Source: Epiperipatus broadwayi (Eukaryota; Onychophora; Udeonychophora; Euonychophora; Peripatidae). Taken from it: a stretch of DNA of 64,000 nucleotides. The DNA is taken from positions 5,766,001-5,830,000 of the forward strand of contig JAQFVV010000013.1 of NCBI GenBank assembly GCA_028023455.1, written 5' to 3'. The position numbers and the translations under genes were made by a program. This document shows, in pieces, positions 36,584 through 50,068 of this stretch (positions within the stretch are counted from its first letter, which is position 1; every line of letters starts with the position of its first letter). The notes under the pieces are model-generated. The model searched no databases. It was not told where the DNA came from and was given only the letters and a program-made list of their open reading frames with translations.

Positions 36584-39415
36584 TTTATATATTGATATTA
36601 ATTTTTTACTTTGTCTCTATGTAATTGAAGGATAAACATAGTTTTAATGTTTCATAATTTATTTATTAAACTTTTTATAATAAAATTTTAAATGAATAAA
36701 ATCACAATATTTTTATCGTTGGGTTTTTAATTTTCAAAATATCTTTTTTCCCTTGCTGACATAATTTTTTAGTTTGATTTAACTGAGCATAATCACTTGC
36801 ATTAAAATTTGATGCATAAGAAATGTTATATATAAGGAATTATAGTTATTTGACAATATTTTTTCAACTGAAGTAAATAGAATTTTATAAATTTTAATTT
36901 CATAAATCTATGATTTATCGGAAAAAAAAAGAAAAAAAATGTAATTGATTTAGAGAGAAAAAGGTAGATGCTGACAAATATATTTACATACATATTCTTT
37001 TATCTAGATTTGACTATTGTATGTATGCAAATAAGACTTCTCTTAATTACTATTTCCTCTTTTTTTATATAACTACATTATTTTATTTTTATTGATGTCT
37101 TCCCATGCATAATATTTAAATTCTGTTATAGGCATTAGTATGTTAAAAACAAATTGCGTACTTATTATCCACACTTTCATGCATCAGCTTAGAACCAAAT
37201 GGCCATGGAGATGAAAAGTACTATTGTACTATGAAAATTATTTAATGAAGAAAATTTTAAGTCATTTTTTTAGTATGCTCAACATTTTTTTATTGCTTAT
37301 ATTCTTTATCTTAAATTTTTTCTTAGATTAAAAACAAGATATCTGGATATATACTATAGTGTGTAAATATAATTAATTCTAATTTATATCAAAAATTAAA
37401 ATTTGTATTCAATTGAATTTTTAGGGATATAATCACTAAAATACATGGTAGCAAACAAAATGCCAGTATAATTGATGAAGGTTTTTAAGTATTGTTGTGT
37501 AATCTTTGTACATTGTTTTCTAGTTATTTCCATCTTATTTTTGGCAAAAATTTAAATATATATATACAAAAGCAGTCTTTTTAGCTTATGATTTTGGATT
37601 TATATAAAGTTATAGGAAATTTTTGATATCCATTTTTACTTTTTTAATTTTTTAATATTCATAATTCATCTGCATATTATGAGTTCGTATTCATTTACAG
37701 TAAAAGCATTTTAAAACACATGAATTGACAGGTTACAGAAATTTTAATTGGTGTTACAGAATTTTTTTTTAATGTTATTATCTTATAATATGAACTTTGA
37801 ATTTAATAATTAAAATAATATGATTTACAAATATTTATATATTACTTACTCAAGTTTTATTTATTTTGACAATATAAAATTTTTGTGAATTTTAATTAAA
37901 TTAATAATTAAAAAAAAATAATTAAAATTCATTATTTCATTATAAAATTAAAGATTAAATTTGTTAAGTAATAATTAAGATTTTTATATATAGTCCTCAG
38001 CTTGGTAATAATTTAAAGTAAAATTTTACAATCCAATGAGACTTGATTATTATTGATTGTCAATGACTGTTTTTTTTTAATGAAAATAAGTTCATGCTAA
38101 TGCGATTTTATAATTAAACAATAACAACTGATTATGGTTTTCTGTTTTTTGAAAACAACTTTAGCATCTTGTATATTTTTATCTTTTGTAGTGGTTTCAT
38201 TATATATATATATAAAAAAGCATCAACCTAATATTATTAACATGTATATGTGTTCTTTTTAGTTTTTATTTACATTTTAATTTTATTAGCGCACATTTTT
38301 TTTTCAGATTTTTTTATAATCTTTCTTATAGCTCAATTTTTATATTTGTTTTTTAATTGTTTCTTGCTTTCTACATGTTTTGAATTTTACTTTCACTCTT
38401 GAATAATTCAAAGCATTTTTTAAACATATTGTTTTTGTTCTTAGAACCAGGTATTTCTATTATATGCATTAGATAAAGTCCACAAATATTAAAATCTTGT
38501 ATAGTTGTGAAGTAATTAATTTATAACTTTGTCATAAGTTAAGGTTTCATTTTTTATAAATATAAGCATTTTGAATCTGAAGTCAATTAATAAAACAATA
38601 TCTTAGGTTAAAATATTATATTTTTCAGAACACAGGCTGTGATATAAAAACATTCTTTTCATAAAATACATCACCAAGAATATGTCATAAATTTTGTAAT
38701 TGTTATTTAAAAACTTTTTTAATCATTTATGCATTATGAAGATTTTGGTTTTGTTCTTCCTCAAATGCTTTTTTTTTTGATAGACATTTAAAAAACTTTT
38801 ATCTTTGTCTTTTGATATGTTATAGTATTATATGAATACTATGTTTTGAATAACTTCAAATAACTTTTTTTTGCTTATTGTTCTTGCAAATAAAAAAAAT
38901 TCATTGGTTTTTTCAAGTCACTTGAATCATCAGAATAAATAGATAAAACTTTTTATGTTATTGAATACTTTCCTAAATTTTGTAAAATATTATTTTTCTA
39001 GAATTATTTTAGATTTTAGAAAAATAATATTATCATTTATTTTTTATCATAAGTATAATAAATGTCTAAAGATATCACAATTTTATTTAAACATAAAAAA
39101 AAAATTGCTATAAGCACGTATGTGTTTTTGTGTTTATCAAAAACTGATTTTTAGTAAAAAAATGTTTGATTTATTTATTTGTAGTTGAGTCTAATTGTTT
39201 GCCCCAAGTTTACTTAATGCCAGTTAATGTATAATTCCAACATGATTTAACTGAGTATTTGATGGTAGTTTTTTTATTATAAAATAAATAGTGATTAATC
39301 ACCAGCTAGCTATTCATGGCATTTTTGGATTATGGTAGCAAACATGTATACAATTTATCATGCCATTTATTTTCTGCAAATTTAGACCCTATTACTGTTT
39401 TCAAAAATCTTTTAG
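36584..39415 (+). other. PAK intron 2, remaining part
   Basis: AT-rich intron ending in a 'tcttttag' acceptor at 39408-39415. No element or conserved peptide was recognised; poly-T and AT repeats (for example 38203-38215) are frequent. Confidence 0.5.
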
Positions 39416-39507
39416 GGATATGTCAGTGCCAGTTGATATGAAGCCATTGCCTAAAGAACCGGATGCAGATGACAAACGGAAGGAAAAAAAACCAAAGCAA
39501 TTGAAAG
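39416..39507 (+). CDS. PAK: PAK coding exon 3 (acidic and basic linker)
   Basis: The first base completes Arg (AG|G). Then come 30 codons reading DMSVPVDMKPLPKEPDADDK followed by RKEKKPKQLK, and a final G that starts the next codon (phase 1) before the GTATTA donor at 39508. KPLPKEP is the conserved proline-acidic motif of group I PAKs, and the Lys/Arg-rich run is the start of the basic region that precedes CRIB and helps bind Rac and acidic lipids. The 3' boundary falls where the vertebrate PAK1 gene also has an intron, just before the NKKKEKE-like segment. Confidence 0.92.
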
Positions 39508-39814
39508 GTATTAAAATGTTGTTATTTAATAGTTGTTAAAATTTTAAATAATTTAATTATTATTAGCAAACTTAAGTTAAATATCCAAATTCCAGAGTTC
39601 AATTCTTTTTTCCAAATTTAATCCAATTTTTAGTAATTCATAAAACTTTTTAATCCACCTTTTTCCTTTCAAATCTTGATTAATTTTTACTGAATTACAA
39701 ATGAATATTGAACTATTTTTCCTATTTTGATTATTGTTATATAAGTTACTTTGATGATGACATATGAAAATGGTTGAAATTCAGGAAAAATCATATTTAC
39801 TTATATATATATTG
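39508..39814 (+). other. Start of PAK intron 3
   Basis: AT-rich; donor GTATTA. Nothing recognised before the compositional change near 39815. Confidence 0.5.
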
Positions 39815-42330
39815 TACCGGTATAAATCCACCACGCCTACTCATACCCAGTACCCGAGTTCAAACCCAGTCCACGTTTAAGAATAAATTCCAAAACGCCA
39901 ACTGAATTCAAACCCAAACCCCGGCATGACCAACCGATGATGACTTTACACCAGCACAGGGTTATCCCTTTCCTAGCTCAGCTTAGAACATGGACTAAAT
40001 CCTTACAGTTAATGATATAGGTTTATTAGACTATAGATATTGGAACGTCATTTATGTAACGTATATATTTAAGTTGCCAATACAGACAGTAAGTGGCTAA
40101 ATAGACTTAGAGAGTAATAAGGTGGAGGACACAAAAATTTAGATTAAATAAAGTGTTTAATAAGCAAAATATAAAGCATATAAATATAGTGTTAAATAAG
40201 AAAATAGAAAGAATAAATATAATGTTATATAATGGAAATATACAGATATAAATATAGTGTTATACAGTACGGTAAGACTTCATAAATCCTCTTGTATTTG
40301 GCTACTAGTCTTTAGTGACGTTTTATTTAATAAACAAACTTATGCCAATAGTGGTATTAAATGATTGAGGGTGGTTAAGAGAATGAGTATTTGAGCACTA
40401 AAATATTTCTCTAAAGATTTTTATTAACTATTTTATTAGAATAGGCTCGAGCCAAAGACGAAAGTGGAGATGTTTTATATAAATAGAAAGAGATAGGTGA
40501 ACGAGGTTTTATATAAATACGACGTGAAAATAGATGAACTGGTGTTTTATATAAATAAAAATATATAACTGTGTTGCCTATATTCAAGAGCCCTACATAA
40601 TCAATTGGTGCATTAACGGAATACGGCCTTGTTCTTTGACAAGGCTTAATCCCCCAAGTATTGGGACAAAACATCTTTCCCGTGTCAAAGATTACCGAAA
40701 AAAACCTTTCATTCCCCAATGGTAGAATGGCGAGACGCTAACTTCAGCGAAGGGAAGGCATTGCCACAGACGTGAAGGACGAATACTTGAAGCGGATTTT
40801 TTTTAAAAGAAATTATATAAAACCTGGAAACTATTTGTCTGTTTCTACGCCACAGGCTGAGATCCTTATCCCAATAAAAACATAGCGAAATTAACTGACG
40901 GTGAGAACAAAGATTAGTTAAATTTACTCTGAAACTCTAACCCTCCGGGTTAACAGGCGGTAGCGATAGTATCAAATTATTCAGTGAATTATTTCTCATA
41001 TTATACATAACATTAATGAACACTTTGAAACTATTATATATATATTTAATATTGAAACTTAGATTGTAATTTTATAACAACTTAACATAGAATAATAAAG
41101 TGACTTAACATTTATCAACTCGGAATGTGAAAGAATATTTAATTCAGAAAGTGAAATTACTTTTAAATTAAAATGATCATTATTACACACTAATTTACAC
41201 AGAGTTGGAAATATTACTATTGGCATTGTTTGTTCATGAAATAAGCAACATAAGAAAATATAAATGTATTCAGTTGAAATATTATTACTATTAATTACAA
41301 ATGTTATAAATTATTTCTAAAGACTAGAGCAGAGGGTTAAAAAGAAAAGAAAATTTACTGACAGGTTAAATAATAGCATTATAAATGATATAAAGACTTA
41401 CATATGATTCACTTGATTAATAATATTAAGCACGGAAGAAAATTAAAGTTCATGTAACAAAGTTCTCTTTTTCTTCATCCAGCTTGGCTTGTAACGTAGG
41501 CGCGCATTTTTGAAAGTTATTTGTAAGGCATAGTAAATTTAGAGATTGGAAGTTGGAAATTCTGAAGTATATGAAACATGATCAAACAGCGGCACGAGGA
41601 TCCATATTGGCAGGCAAGACCAGCTCCTGGCAATTAGCCCATGAACATTGGATTCACTGGTAAACTTCTTAATAAGATATTTGAATTATTATTAACTGCT
41701 GTGTTGTCTCGAGACTACCTCTCTCAAACACCACCAAAGTTAGAATGTCCGTTTTTTCTAGAATTTGCCACTGCTGACCTTTCCGACTTGTTTTTGTTTT
41801 AGGCTCCGCCTACTTTCTCTAGCCTCTAGCGATGCAGCTTGACCACAATCAATTATCTGTTTTTAGCAATCTTTTAATTTAATACGTTATTTTCAAATTG
41901 ACATAGTAATTACATATAAAATTCCTTACTAATTTTGAATACAACTTAATTGCTTTGTACATTTGTGCAATTAGATTTTAATTAAAAACACTGATCAAAG
42001 GAATGTGATTTTTGATCAGTATTTTTAAACGACTTTATACAATTTTAAAACTAAAATTTAAAACAAATACGCCCGCACTGAAACTTTAAATTAAATGATA
42101 TAAATTCACAAACCACGCACACACAAATATTATTTCGTGGTCTGTGACATTTATATACGGGATCTTTACATATTTATTTATAACTATAAAATACATAACT
42201 AAATTTTATTATAATTTGAAATAGACAAAACCTCACTGCGGGCGAACAGTGGTTTGAATTACCGCACATGAAAACACATGAAACGAAGATCGGTTCTCCG
42301 ATCTGTCTGTTTCAATATATAGATTTAGTA
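39815..42330. mobile_element. Compositionally distinct block, probable unknown transposon
   Basis: From about 39815 the sequence becomes richer in C and G ('accggtataaatccaccacgcc') and returns to intron-like AT sequence near 42330. It includes two B-box-like tracts (gagttcaaaccc at about 39858 and a similar one about 45 bases later). It has three 'gttttatataaata' repeats (40472, 40506, 40544) and a hairpin AGATCGG-ttct-CCGATCT at 42284-42301. A 102-codon ORF on the - strand (40411-40719) spans the repeats and has a FYLYKTP motif repeated; I do not recognise it. No terminal repeats or target duplication could be matched, so class and exact borders are open. Confidence 0.4.
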
Positions 42331-42829
42331 AAAATAAAGTAAGATATAAAAAGAAAATAATGAAGTAAGAAGTTATAGAGGTTATTTATTATTATTTTTA
42401 AATTGTTGCATATTTTTAAAAAAAATGTTATGGCCAGTTATATCTATATAATTCAGAATAATAACAACTGTTTAACATAAGCACAAAATTTTTAATAAAT
42501 TGTCTTTTATAAATCAGTTTCATAGTTAAGGAATTGTTTTAGTATCACTATAATCTTGTTTTGATAATTCTTTGTGATTTAAAAAAAAATTAAACTTAGA
42601 AATTTAAAATGAGTTATCTGATCACTTTATAAATTAATATTTCAATCACAAATATTTATTCACATATATTGCTTTTATGATGTCATTGTTAAACTTCTGC
42701 TTTTGAAAGAATTTAACATCCTTCCTCTCTTTATTGTATTCTTTCTACCTATATATTCCTCAATGTAAGCAAAACTTTTTCGAATGTCTTAGATAATCAT
42801 TATAATATAAATAGGTCTACCTTCCCCAC

Positions 42830-43560
42830 AATCATCATACTCAAGTTTACCACACATTTTTTTTTTTTTTTTAGGAAATTTCTTAGTATTCATTTACTTC
42901 ATATGCTCAATTCTATGAAGATGTGCTGCATTTCCAATAATAAATCAGTGTTTCATATCTAGCAAACTAATGGATCTTAAAATCTTGACATATTTTTAGA
43001 ATCTTATGGAACACATCAATAAGGGATCTATATGTCACTTCTAGCTACTTTGTATAATTGATTTAATACTAAATGAAATATCCTATCTTTTAGTTTATTA
43101 ATTCATTTAGAATACAAGTCTGTACTGTATCTGAACGCTAAATCCATCTATATCTATCTAAAAAACTTTTATAGGATACATATTTTCCTGCTGCTGATCT
43201 CTAGATAATAAAAGCATTTGAGTTTGTTTTGAGAATAAATTATTAAATCAAACTGTTTATGGGTATTTTTATTATTAGAATTGATATGAATAGTACACTC
43301 ATCATTATAATGCAAGATAAAAATCACCATCATCAAACTTATATCACATCTTGATGTCTTTTTCAGGAAGTCACCTGTAAACTATTTAAAAGTCTAAGAC
43401 CAAATCTTCAGTTTTTATTTTAAATGTCTTGCAAACATGTTGCAGTATAATATGAATAAGTTTTCATGGATAATTATCTATTTTCAAATTTTTTATAAAT
43501 TTTAATTAAGTAGAATCAAATACTTTTGTCAAATTGATAAAAACAATATATAAATTATTT
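42830..43560 (-). mobile_element. Decayed LINE RT fragment
   Basis: On the - strand a piece reading FINLTKVFDST (about 43545-43515), then LKIDNYP.KLIHIIL and KTFKIKTEDLV, matches the order of a LINE palm region (FIDLTKAFDSV...FG.P.KF..II). Stops interrupt it throughout. It is similar in type to the decayed LINE at 23640-24960. Confidence 0.5.
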
Positions 43561-44350
43561 TTTTTATTAAACTATTTTTTTTTGTATTCATTTAGCATCA
43601 AAAATCACATCTTTATAATGAAGCACTGCAAAATAAAGTTGCCTCAGATTTATGCTTGGAATACGAATTCCAAATATCTTTTCTGAATTGACATGTACCA
43701 TACAAGAAATTTGTTGTTACCTCACCAAAAAATTGACAATTCATGACTTGTCACATTTTTTTCAATTCCACATGTTTTTTTCTATTGATTTCACTAATAA
43801 TTTTATTATAAATTTTTTTATTAGCAAAAAGTAAATAAAAAAAAATATAAAGTCTACTTTTCATGTTAATGAAATTTCAGGTCTGGATACTTTGTGAAAA
43901 AGTCTATACTTGCTCTACCATTACATTCGGTGACATTTTAAAAGTTATTGGGACAAAGAGCCTGGTATATGGATTACTTATCTTTATTTTTTCACTGCTA
44001 AAGGAATTACTTTCCAAAAATAAATTTTAAATTGAAACTGTTAGACAATAAAATACCTTCAGATTCTAATGGCCTAAAGAATCATTGATGTTGAATCTGT
44101 GGAGAATAATCTGTTTTTTTTCTAAAAAATTTAATGCAGGCTTTTTATTTTCATAAAATCTAATAAACAGAGAAGAGTGAGGTGATTAAATATAGTTATT
44201 TAAATAAAAATTCTTATAAAAATTTGAATTTTATAGTAGAAAAATATATATCAACTGTAAGATAATGAAAAGACAGAGTAATATAACTTGTACATGCATA
44301 CCATTTATCCAGAAATTGTAAATTTTTAGAAATTGTGATTTAGCAGAGAG
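43561..44350 (+). other. PAK intron 3, AT-rich stretch without recognised element
   Basis: The 60-codon + strand ORF at 43652-43834 shows no motif. Possibly further remains of the neighbouring LINE. Confidence 0.35.
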
Positions 44351-44705
44351 TAACAGTAATTTTTTTCATAAATCTAAAGACCAAGTGATATTAAAAGATT
44401 AAGGAGTTTTTGAAATTCCATGTTTTTTAATGTCCAAGAAGTTACATAGTTCAATCAAGAGATATATTAGTGCATGAATTAGAGAATATAAAAGCACTTT
44501 CTCTCCAAAATGAGTTATAATCAACTTTAATATTATATTTTTTAGCCACTGGCCACATTTCTGATTTTGATAATACTATAGTATTAGCTAGATTGAGAAA
44601 GTATGATTTGTGGATTATGATTGAGTCTGTTAAAATTCTAGAAAAACTGTAACAAATATTAAGAAAATAACAGTAATTTTTTCATAAATCTAAAGACCAA
44701 GTGAT
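44351..44705 (+). repeat. Pair of direct 38-bp repeats
   Basis: The tract from 'taacagtaattttt' to 'gaccaagtgat' occurs at 44351-44389 and again at 44668-44705, nearly identical. The 280 bases between them are not recognised. This may be the footprint of an insertion or a local duplication. Confidence 0.75.
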
Positions 44706-45835
44706 GACTATTATTCTGTCTTTCACCCACTATCAATAGTTTTATCAAGTCTTATTTAAAAAACAAAAAAAGACAATGACAGATTTATTTTAAAGTTTCT
44801 TCTACTGTGATCGATCAACTTCCCGATAAAATAATTAATGAATGATAAGACATTAACTTGTGCACATTCACTATTACTTAAGACACGTTAGTACTTGCAA
44901 AAAAAAAAAAAAAACATGAAAAAGATGAATGAGAGTTCATTGAACTATTGGCAGGCTACAGCAGAGAAATTTTCTATGTCTTTGGATCAGAATGTTTTTA
45001 AAGATCTTAAATAACAAAATTATTTTGGAGACTGAGCAGGATTCTTTTATTATTTATTATTGAACATAGGGATTTCTGAGCATGGATGACTGATACATTG
45101 TTTTTCTCAAAAAATTTTTAATTTAATAAGTGATTATGTTAGTATTTTATATTAATGATTTAAAGATACTTTATGTGCATAAAATAATATCGGCTTCTTT
45201 TTTTTTTTTTTTTGCTTGCTAAATAGTTATATTTGTTTTTTTTTTTTTAAATATGATTAAGTAAATTAGAAATAGGTTATACATTTCTCATTGCTATAAA
45301 AATAATTTATTTTTAATGTCACTCCACTGAAGCAATTGAATTGAATTGAAAGATGGTATCTGTTTTTTCAACATTTATTATATTTTACAAAATTAATTTA
45401 ATTACTTATTATTATAATGAAAAACATTAACATATGAAATTGTATTTGCACTGAGAATTTTGTTTATGAGTGAGTATACTGGTTATCAATTCAAGAAATT
45501 GGCCTATCAGTATATTGAATTTTTGAGCAATTGCTTTTGCCATTCTGATTTTCTGAATATTGATGGATCTTCTTTTGAGTATTTCTCATACAGTATAATG
45601 GAAATGGACTCTTACTAATTCAAATCTACAGGTTAATATGATATCCAATGGTTTACTTTTCCACACATTACATAATGTCGTCACCCTTTTTAGGAATATT
45701 TTCATATGGATATTAAACTACTGCATTATTTTTTGAAATTATTTCCTGGTAGGTTTAATTAGTTAGAGCTCATTTCCCATTATACTATATGAAAATTATG
45801 ATGTGATGTGATGTAATGCACTGTGACCTTATACG

Positions 45836-48227
45836 GAGTCAGGAATCTCTCAGCAACAATGCCCAGAGAAACCTGTTAGCCACTATACCTTCTCTTTCCA
45901 TTACCACCCTAAGTTTTCCCATATCCTGCTCCATCCCATTTTCACAACATAATCTTTATCAACTCCATGGCCTTTATATCTAACTCCCTCTTATCTTTTC
46001 CCAAACCTAGCATAAAAATCAATAACCCACTTTCTGTATAATCACTTTCCTTATATTTATTCTTCCACAATTTTATTATTTGTATCCTTACTGCTTTCAA
46101 GCGTTTACATTCAATTAACAGATGCCTAATATTTTCTATGCCTTCCTTACACAACTTGCAGACTAAATCACCTATGTTTTTTCATTTATGTATATAATCT
46201 CCTGTTGTTAAAGATCCGTTCTAGCCTTAAACAGTAAACTACTTTCCTTGTTGTTATCATAAATTAACTCGCATCTAATATTCTGTTTACTTCTATGTAT
46301 ATTTAAACTCTTTTTACTTTCCATACTAATTCTTCATTTCTACAACTCCCTATTCTTTATTAATGCATCTATTCTTCTATCCCATTTCTTACCACTATAA
46401 CACTCAAGAATTCTCCTAACACAATCATCCCACTTTTTGTACAAGTGTACTGACATAAATTCTTTATCCAAATCTTCTGCATATCGCATTACTTTCCTCA
46501 CCCATCTTGTTAACTGCCCTTTATTTATAACCCAATTAAATACAATTTTGGCTATTCTTTTATTATCCATAAACTGCAATCTACCAAACATTTTCATTTT
46601 GCTTTTTGCATCCCTCATATAAAAACTTGACCATCCCATTTCTCCTTTAATTGCTTCTTTTGCTTTCCACACATCTGCATCTAAGACATGTCTTTCTACT
46701 TCTCTTGGTACTTTTTCCAAGTAATCTAATACCCCTTTAATAACACATCGTTACCATATGTTAACTCTGCTACCGCCACTCCCTTCCATACAATTCTAGC
46801 TACAACATATTTATTATATGAAAACAGTGTTAATATTATTTATCAATCCCTTTCTTTTCTTTGGTCCCTTTATCAATTTTTTCTCCCATTCATCCAAGCA
46901 ATTTCTTTGATTACTTAAGACGATTCCCAAATAGTTATATCTATTCACCACACTTAACTTTATATCCCCCACTAAAAATTCTTTGTCTTCTCTTTCCCCA
47001 TTATTAATCATCATTACTTTTGATTTTTTTTTCACTAAACATAATTCCCATCTCTTTACCGATCGTTGCGCATGTCATCAGCATAACTTCCATATTTTCC
47101 CTTCTTTCTGTGCATAAAAAGACATCATCTGCAAATAAAAGACCAGATAATGTATATATTCTCTTACCATCTATTAATGGTATCTCTATTCCTCTTCCTA
47201 ATCTTTTTATTCTCCAATTCTCTCAAATATAACAAAAACAAAATAGGTGACAAAGGGCATTCTTGCCTTAGTGCCACCCCAATTTTAACTTCAACTGATT
47301 CTATATTCTCTAATTGATATATATAGTAATTATTTTCATATAATTTCTTAATAATTTCTACTAAAGCTCCATCCATTCCCAAATGTACTAAAGTTACCCA
47401 TAATCTATCTCTATTTATTCTATCATACGCCTTCTTTATATCTATAAAAACCATATATAACTGTCTACCTGCATACCTACTCATATCCATAAGTTGTGTA
47501 ACTATACTATCTCCTATACGCCTATCTGATCAAAAACTTCCTTGCATTTCTCCCACTATATTATTTTCTTTCATCCATTTTGCAAGTCTTCCAACCACCA
47601 TATACGAGAAAACATATAAAACTGATGATACCGCTATCAGTCTATAATTGTTTAACTTTCTATGATCCTCACACTTTTCTTTAAATAGTAGCTTTACTCT
47701 TGTATTACTCCAATTACCCGGAAAAACTCTTCTGTGCCACCTTATTAAAACATGATAATAATTTTACTTTTGCCATATACCCTAAAATAATTACCATCTC
47801 TGCTGCCCATTTATCTGAACCTCTTACCTTTCCACTTTTCAATTTATTCCCTGCCTCATTCAGTTCATTTTCTATAAACCTAATATTCCCATTACTACAT
47901 GCTTTCATGTTTGTTATCACTCTGTCCTTTACATCTAACATCTTTTCTATATCCATTACATACTTATTTAATATTATCTCTAATTCTTTTCTAGAACTAC
48001 TCTCTACTCCCTCATCATCTAGTAATACTATCTTTCTCTCCCCTACATTCCTTCTTTTAATGTATTTCCAAAATTTTTTACTCCCATCTCTTCACTATTA
48101 TTATTATCCTCCAACAACTTACTATTCAATTTCATTCTCTCTCTTATTATCTATTTTAGCCAACTTCTTAGTACTTTTCCCATTTAACATTAACATCTTT
48201 TTCATTTTCTTTAACATACTATTGATA
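45836..48227 (-). mobile_element. Non-LTR retrotransposon fragment with broken ORF2
   Basis: On the - strand, successive frames give RT pieces in order. A pre-RT piece at 47956-47714 has KLKSGKVRGSDKW. The palm follows at 47490-47164 with FIDIKKAYDRINRDRLW and LRQECPLSPILF (the usual GLRQGCPLSP with Gly to Glu). A segment of the type YNYLGIVLS lies at 47035-46814, then a long C-terminal region at 46720-46340 with FNWVINKGQLTRWV. Last is CKEGIENIRHLLIECK at 46154-45942, the C-x4..H-x4-C zinc-knuckle-like tail. Several frameshifts separate them. The endonuclease is missing, so it is 5'-truncated. It is a different family from the LINE at 4656-7995. The + strand ORF 47700-48233 is its antisense shadow. 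Confidence 0.85.
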
Positions 48228-48228
48228 C

Positions 48229-49069
48229 AGTAGTGCCACCCAGTGCAAGTCTTAGTAATCAATGGATGCCAGAAGGTTTGTGCATAAAATCCCTATCTCA
48301 GTGCCTGCTTATCCAATATCCTCAAGACTAGTTTTTTGTTGCTTTCATCATTGAAAAACCTTGGATCTGAGAGCACTGCAACTAGTTCTGAGGATGTAAT
48401 GGAACTTTTTAATAGTCACCTTTTACCTACTTAGTTATCTATAGAGCTAAGAGTCCAAGATGAAAACATAATGTTTTCAATCCACTTGTATAGTCATATA
48501 GATCTGAACTCAATTCAGTATCTATACATTTTGGTGTCTTTGGCTTTCTAACAATCACAGTTGCCATCATTCTATTGGCAAGATTGGTGTAAAACCATTA
48601 AACCTCACCTGATCATCATTTTCTATGCTTAAACAAGCTGTTAAAACAGTAGCAAACTCTCCATACAATTGGGCCACCCAGTGCAAATCCTAGTAATCAA
48701 TGACACCAGTATGTATAGATACTAAACTGAATTCAGATCTATATGATTATAGAAGTGAATGATTTTGGGTTGAAAAAAAAAACTATATTATTCTCTTGGC
48801 CTCATAGCTTTATAATTAATTAAATAGGTAAAAAGTGTTTGCTGGAGGGTTGCATTAAATCCTAAAATTTGTTGCAGTGCTCTCAAATCCAAGGCTTCCT
48901 AACTGATGAAAGCCACAAGCTAGATACTAGTCTGGAGATATTGGATGAGTAGGCACTAAATAGTTATTTTATGCACAAATCTTTTTGCATCCAATGATTA
49001 TTTAGGCATGCACTTGGTGGTAACTGTATTGAAAGTTTGCTATTGTTTTTTTAACAGCTTGTGTAAGTA
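48229..49069. mobile_element. Foldback MITE, family member 2
   Basis: 48229-48540 and about 48720-49065 are inverted copies. 'gccacccagtgcaagtc' at 48240 is mirrored near 49005, and 'gagagcactgcaac' at 48368 is the complement of 48875-48890. A further direct copy of the terminus ('gccacccagtgcaaatcc') lies at 48674. The smaller element at 31201-31546 shares the same termini. No ORF. It abuts the right arm of the larger inverted repeat. Confidence 0.75.
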
Positions 49070-49331
49070 TAGGAAATAGTTATCAAATGATATATGAAAA
49101 ATACTCATAAATCATCCATCAATATACAGAAAGCCAGAATTTCAAAAAGCAGTTGTTGAAAAGTTCAATATACTGATAGACAAGTTTCTTGACATTATGC
49201 CAATGCTTTGATAGCCAATATACTCAAGCAAAATTCTCAATGCAAATATAATTTTATATGTTAACGTTTTTCACTTCTGTATATTTAATAATTTTTCAGT
49301 AAGTAAAAATTTATGGTAATCATCTGAAATC

Positions 49332-50068
49332 TGGGCGCGGCTGCTTGATGGCGTTATTTCTGTACAAAAATAATGAAATGTAATGTTACCGGGCTGATAT
49401 TTTTTTTATCGAAAAATTTACGAAATAAAATTAATTTTTTTATTATACCCAATTTTTTTTTTAAAATATTTTCATTTTTAAAATGATACGAAACATTATT
49501 TACATCACATTTTTTAATTACGTTATAAATTTCAGTGCATAGCCCTGGAAGACAGCGGCCACGATCCGCTGTTTGCCAGATCTGGAAAGGATCCGAAGAC
49601 AAACAGTATGTCAAAACATGCGTTACTCTCACACAACCGACATTATGATTTACAAAACAACCTACAACACGTGACTTATGTGAAATGGTGCTGGGACCTA
49701 CCCTTTTGCAATTTGTTTCACATTCTACAATCTGTAGGGAAGCACTGCGATGGCCTTACAATTATTACTATATAATAGTATGTCAGGTAGGGTGCAACAT
49801 CATTACTTCAAATGCACATTAAAACAGTTATGGCCAGTTGAATTCCATACACCCTCACATCGTACTGTAGTGAGCTTTGTAAGGGTTTGCTATTTCCATA
49901 GTGCTGCAAAGCACATCAGCGGGCTGTAATATTGGTATGAAATGCCATCTACGCCTGCTAACGGCTGATATGAACAGAATTGTTCTATACACCGTAATTT
50001 TTGGCCGCGTTAAACAGCATATTTCTGTGTTTTTGCACAGAAATAACGCCATCAAGTGGCTGTGTCCG
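49332..50068. mobile_element. 737-bp MITE with 38-bp inverted termini
   Basis: The two ends share CTTGATGGCGTTATTTCTG in inverted orientation, and the outermost 20 bases differ only by transitions at CpG-like positions. It interrupts the right arm of the 44802-50607 inverted repeat; the intact left arm (near 45400) gives the empty site. The central part is rich in G+C. The 92-codon - strand ORF (49354-49632) has no recognised motif, so the element looks nonautonomous. Confidence 0.85.

Noticed and set aside
47700-48233. 177-codon + strand ORF
   Set aside because: It is antisense to the LINE fragment, whose RT motifs are on the - strand; the + strand peptide is low-complexity.
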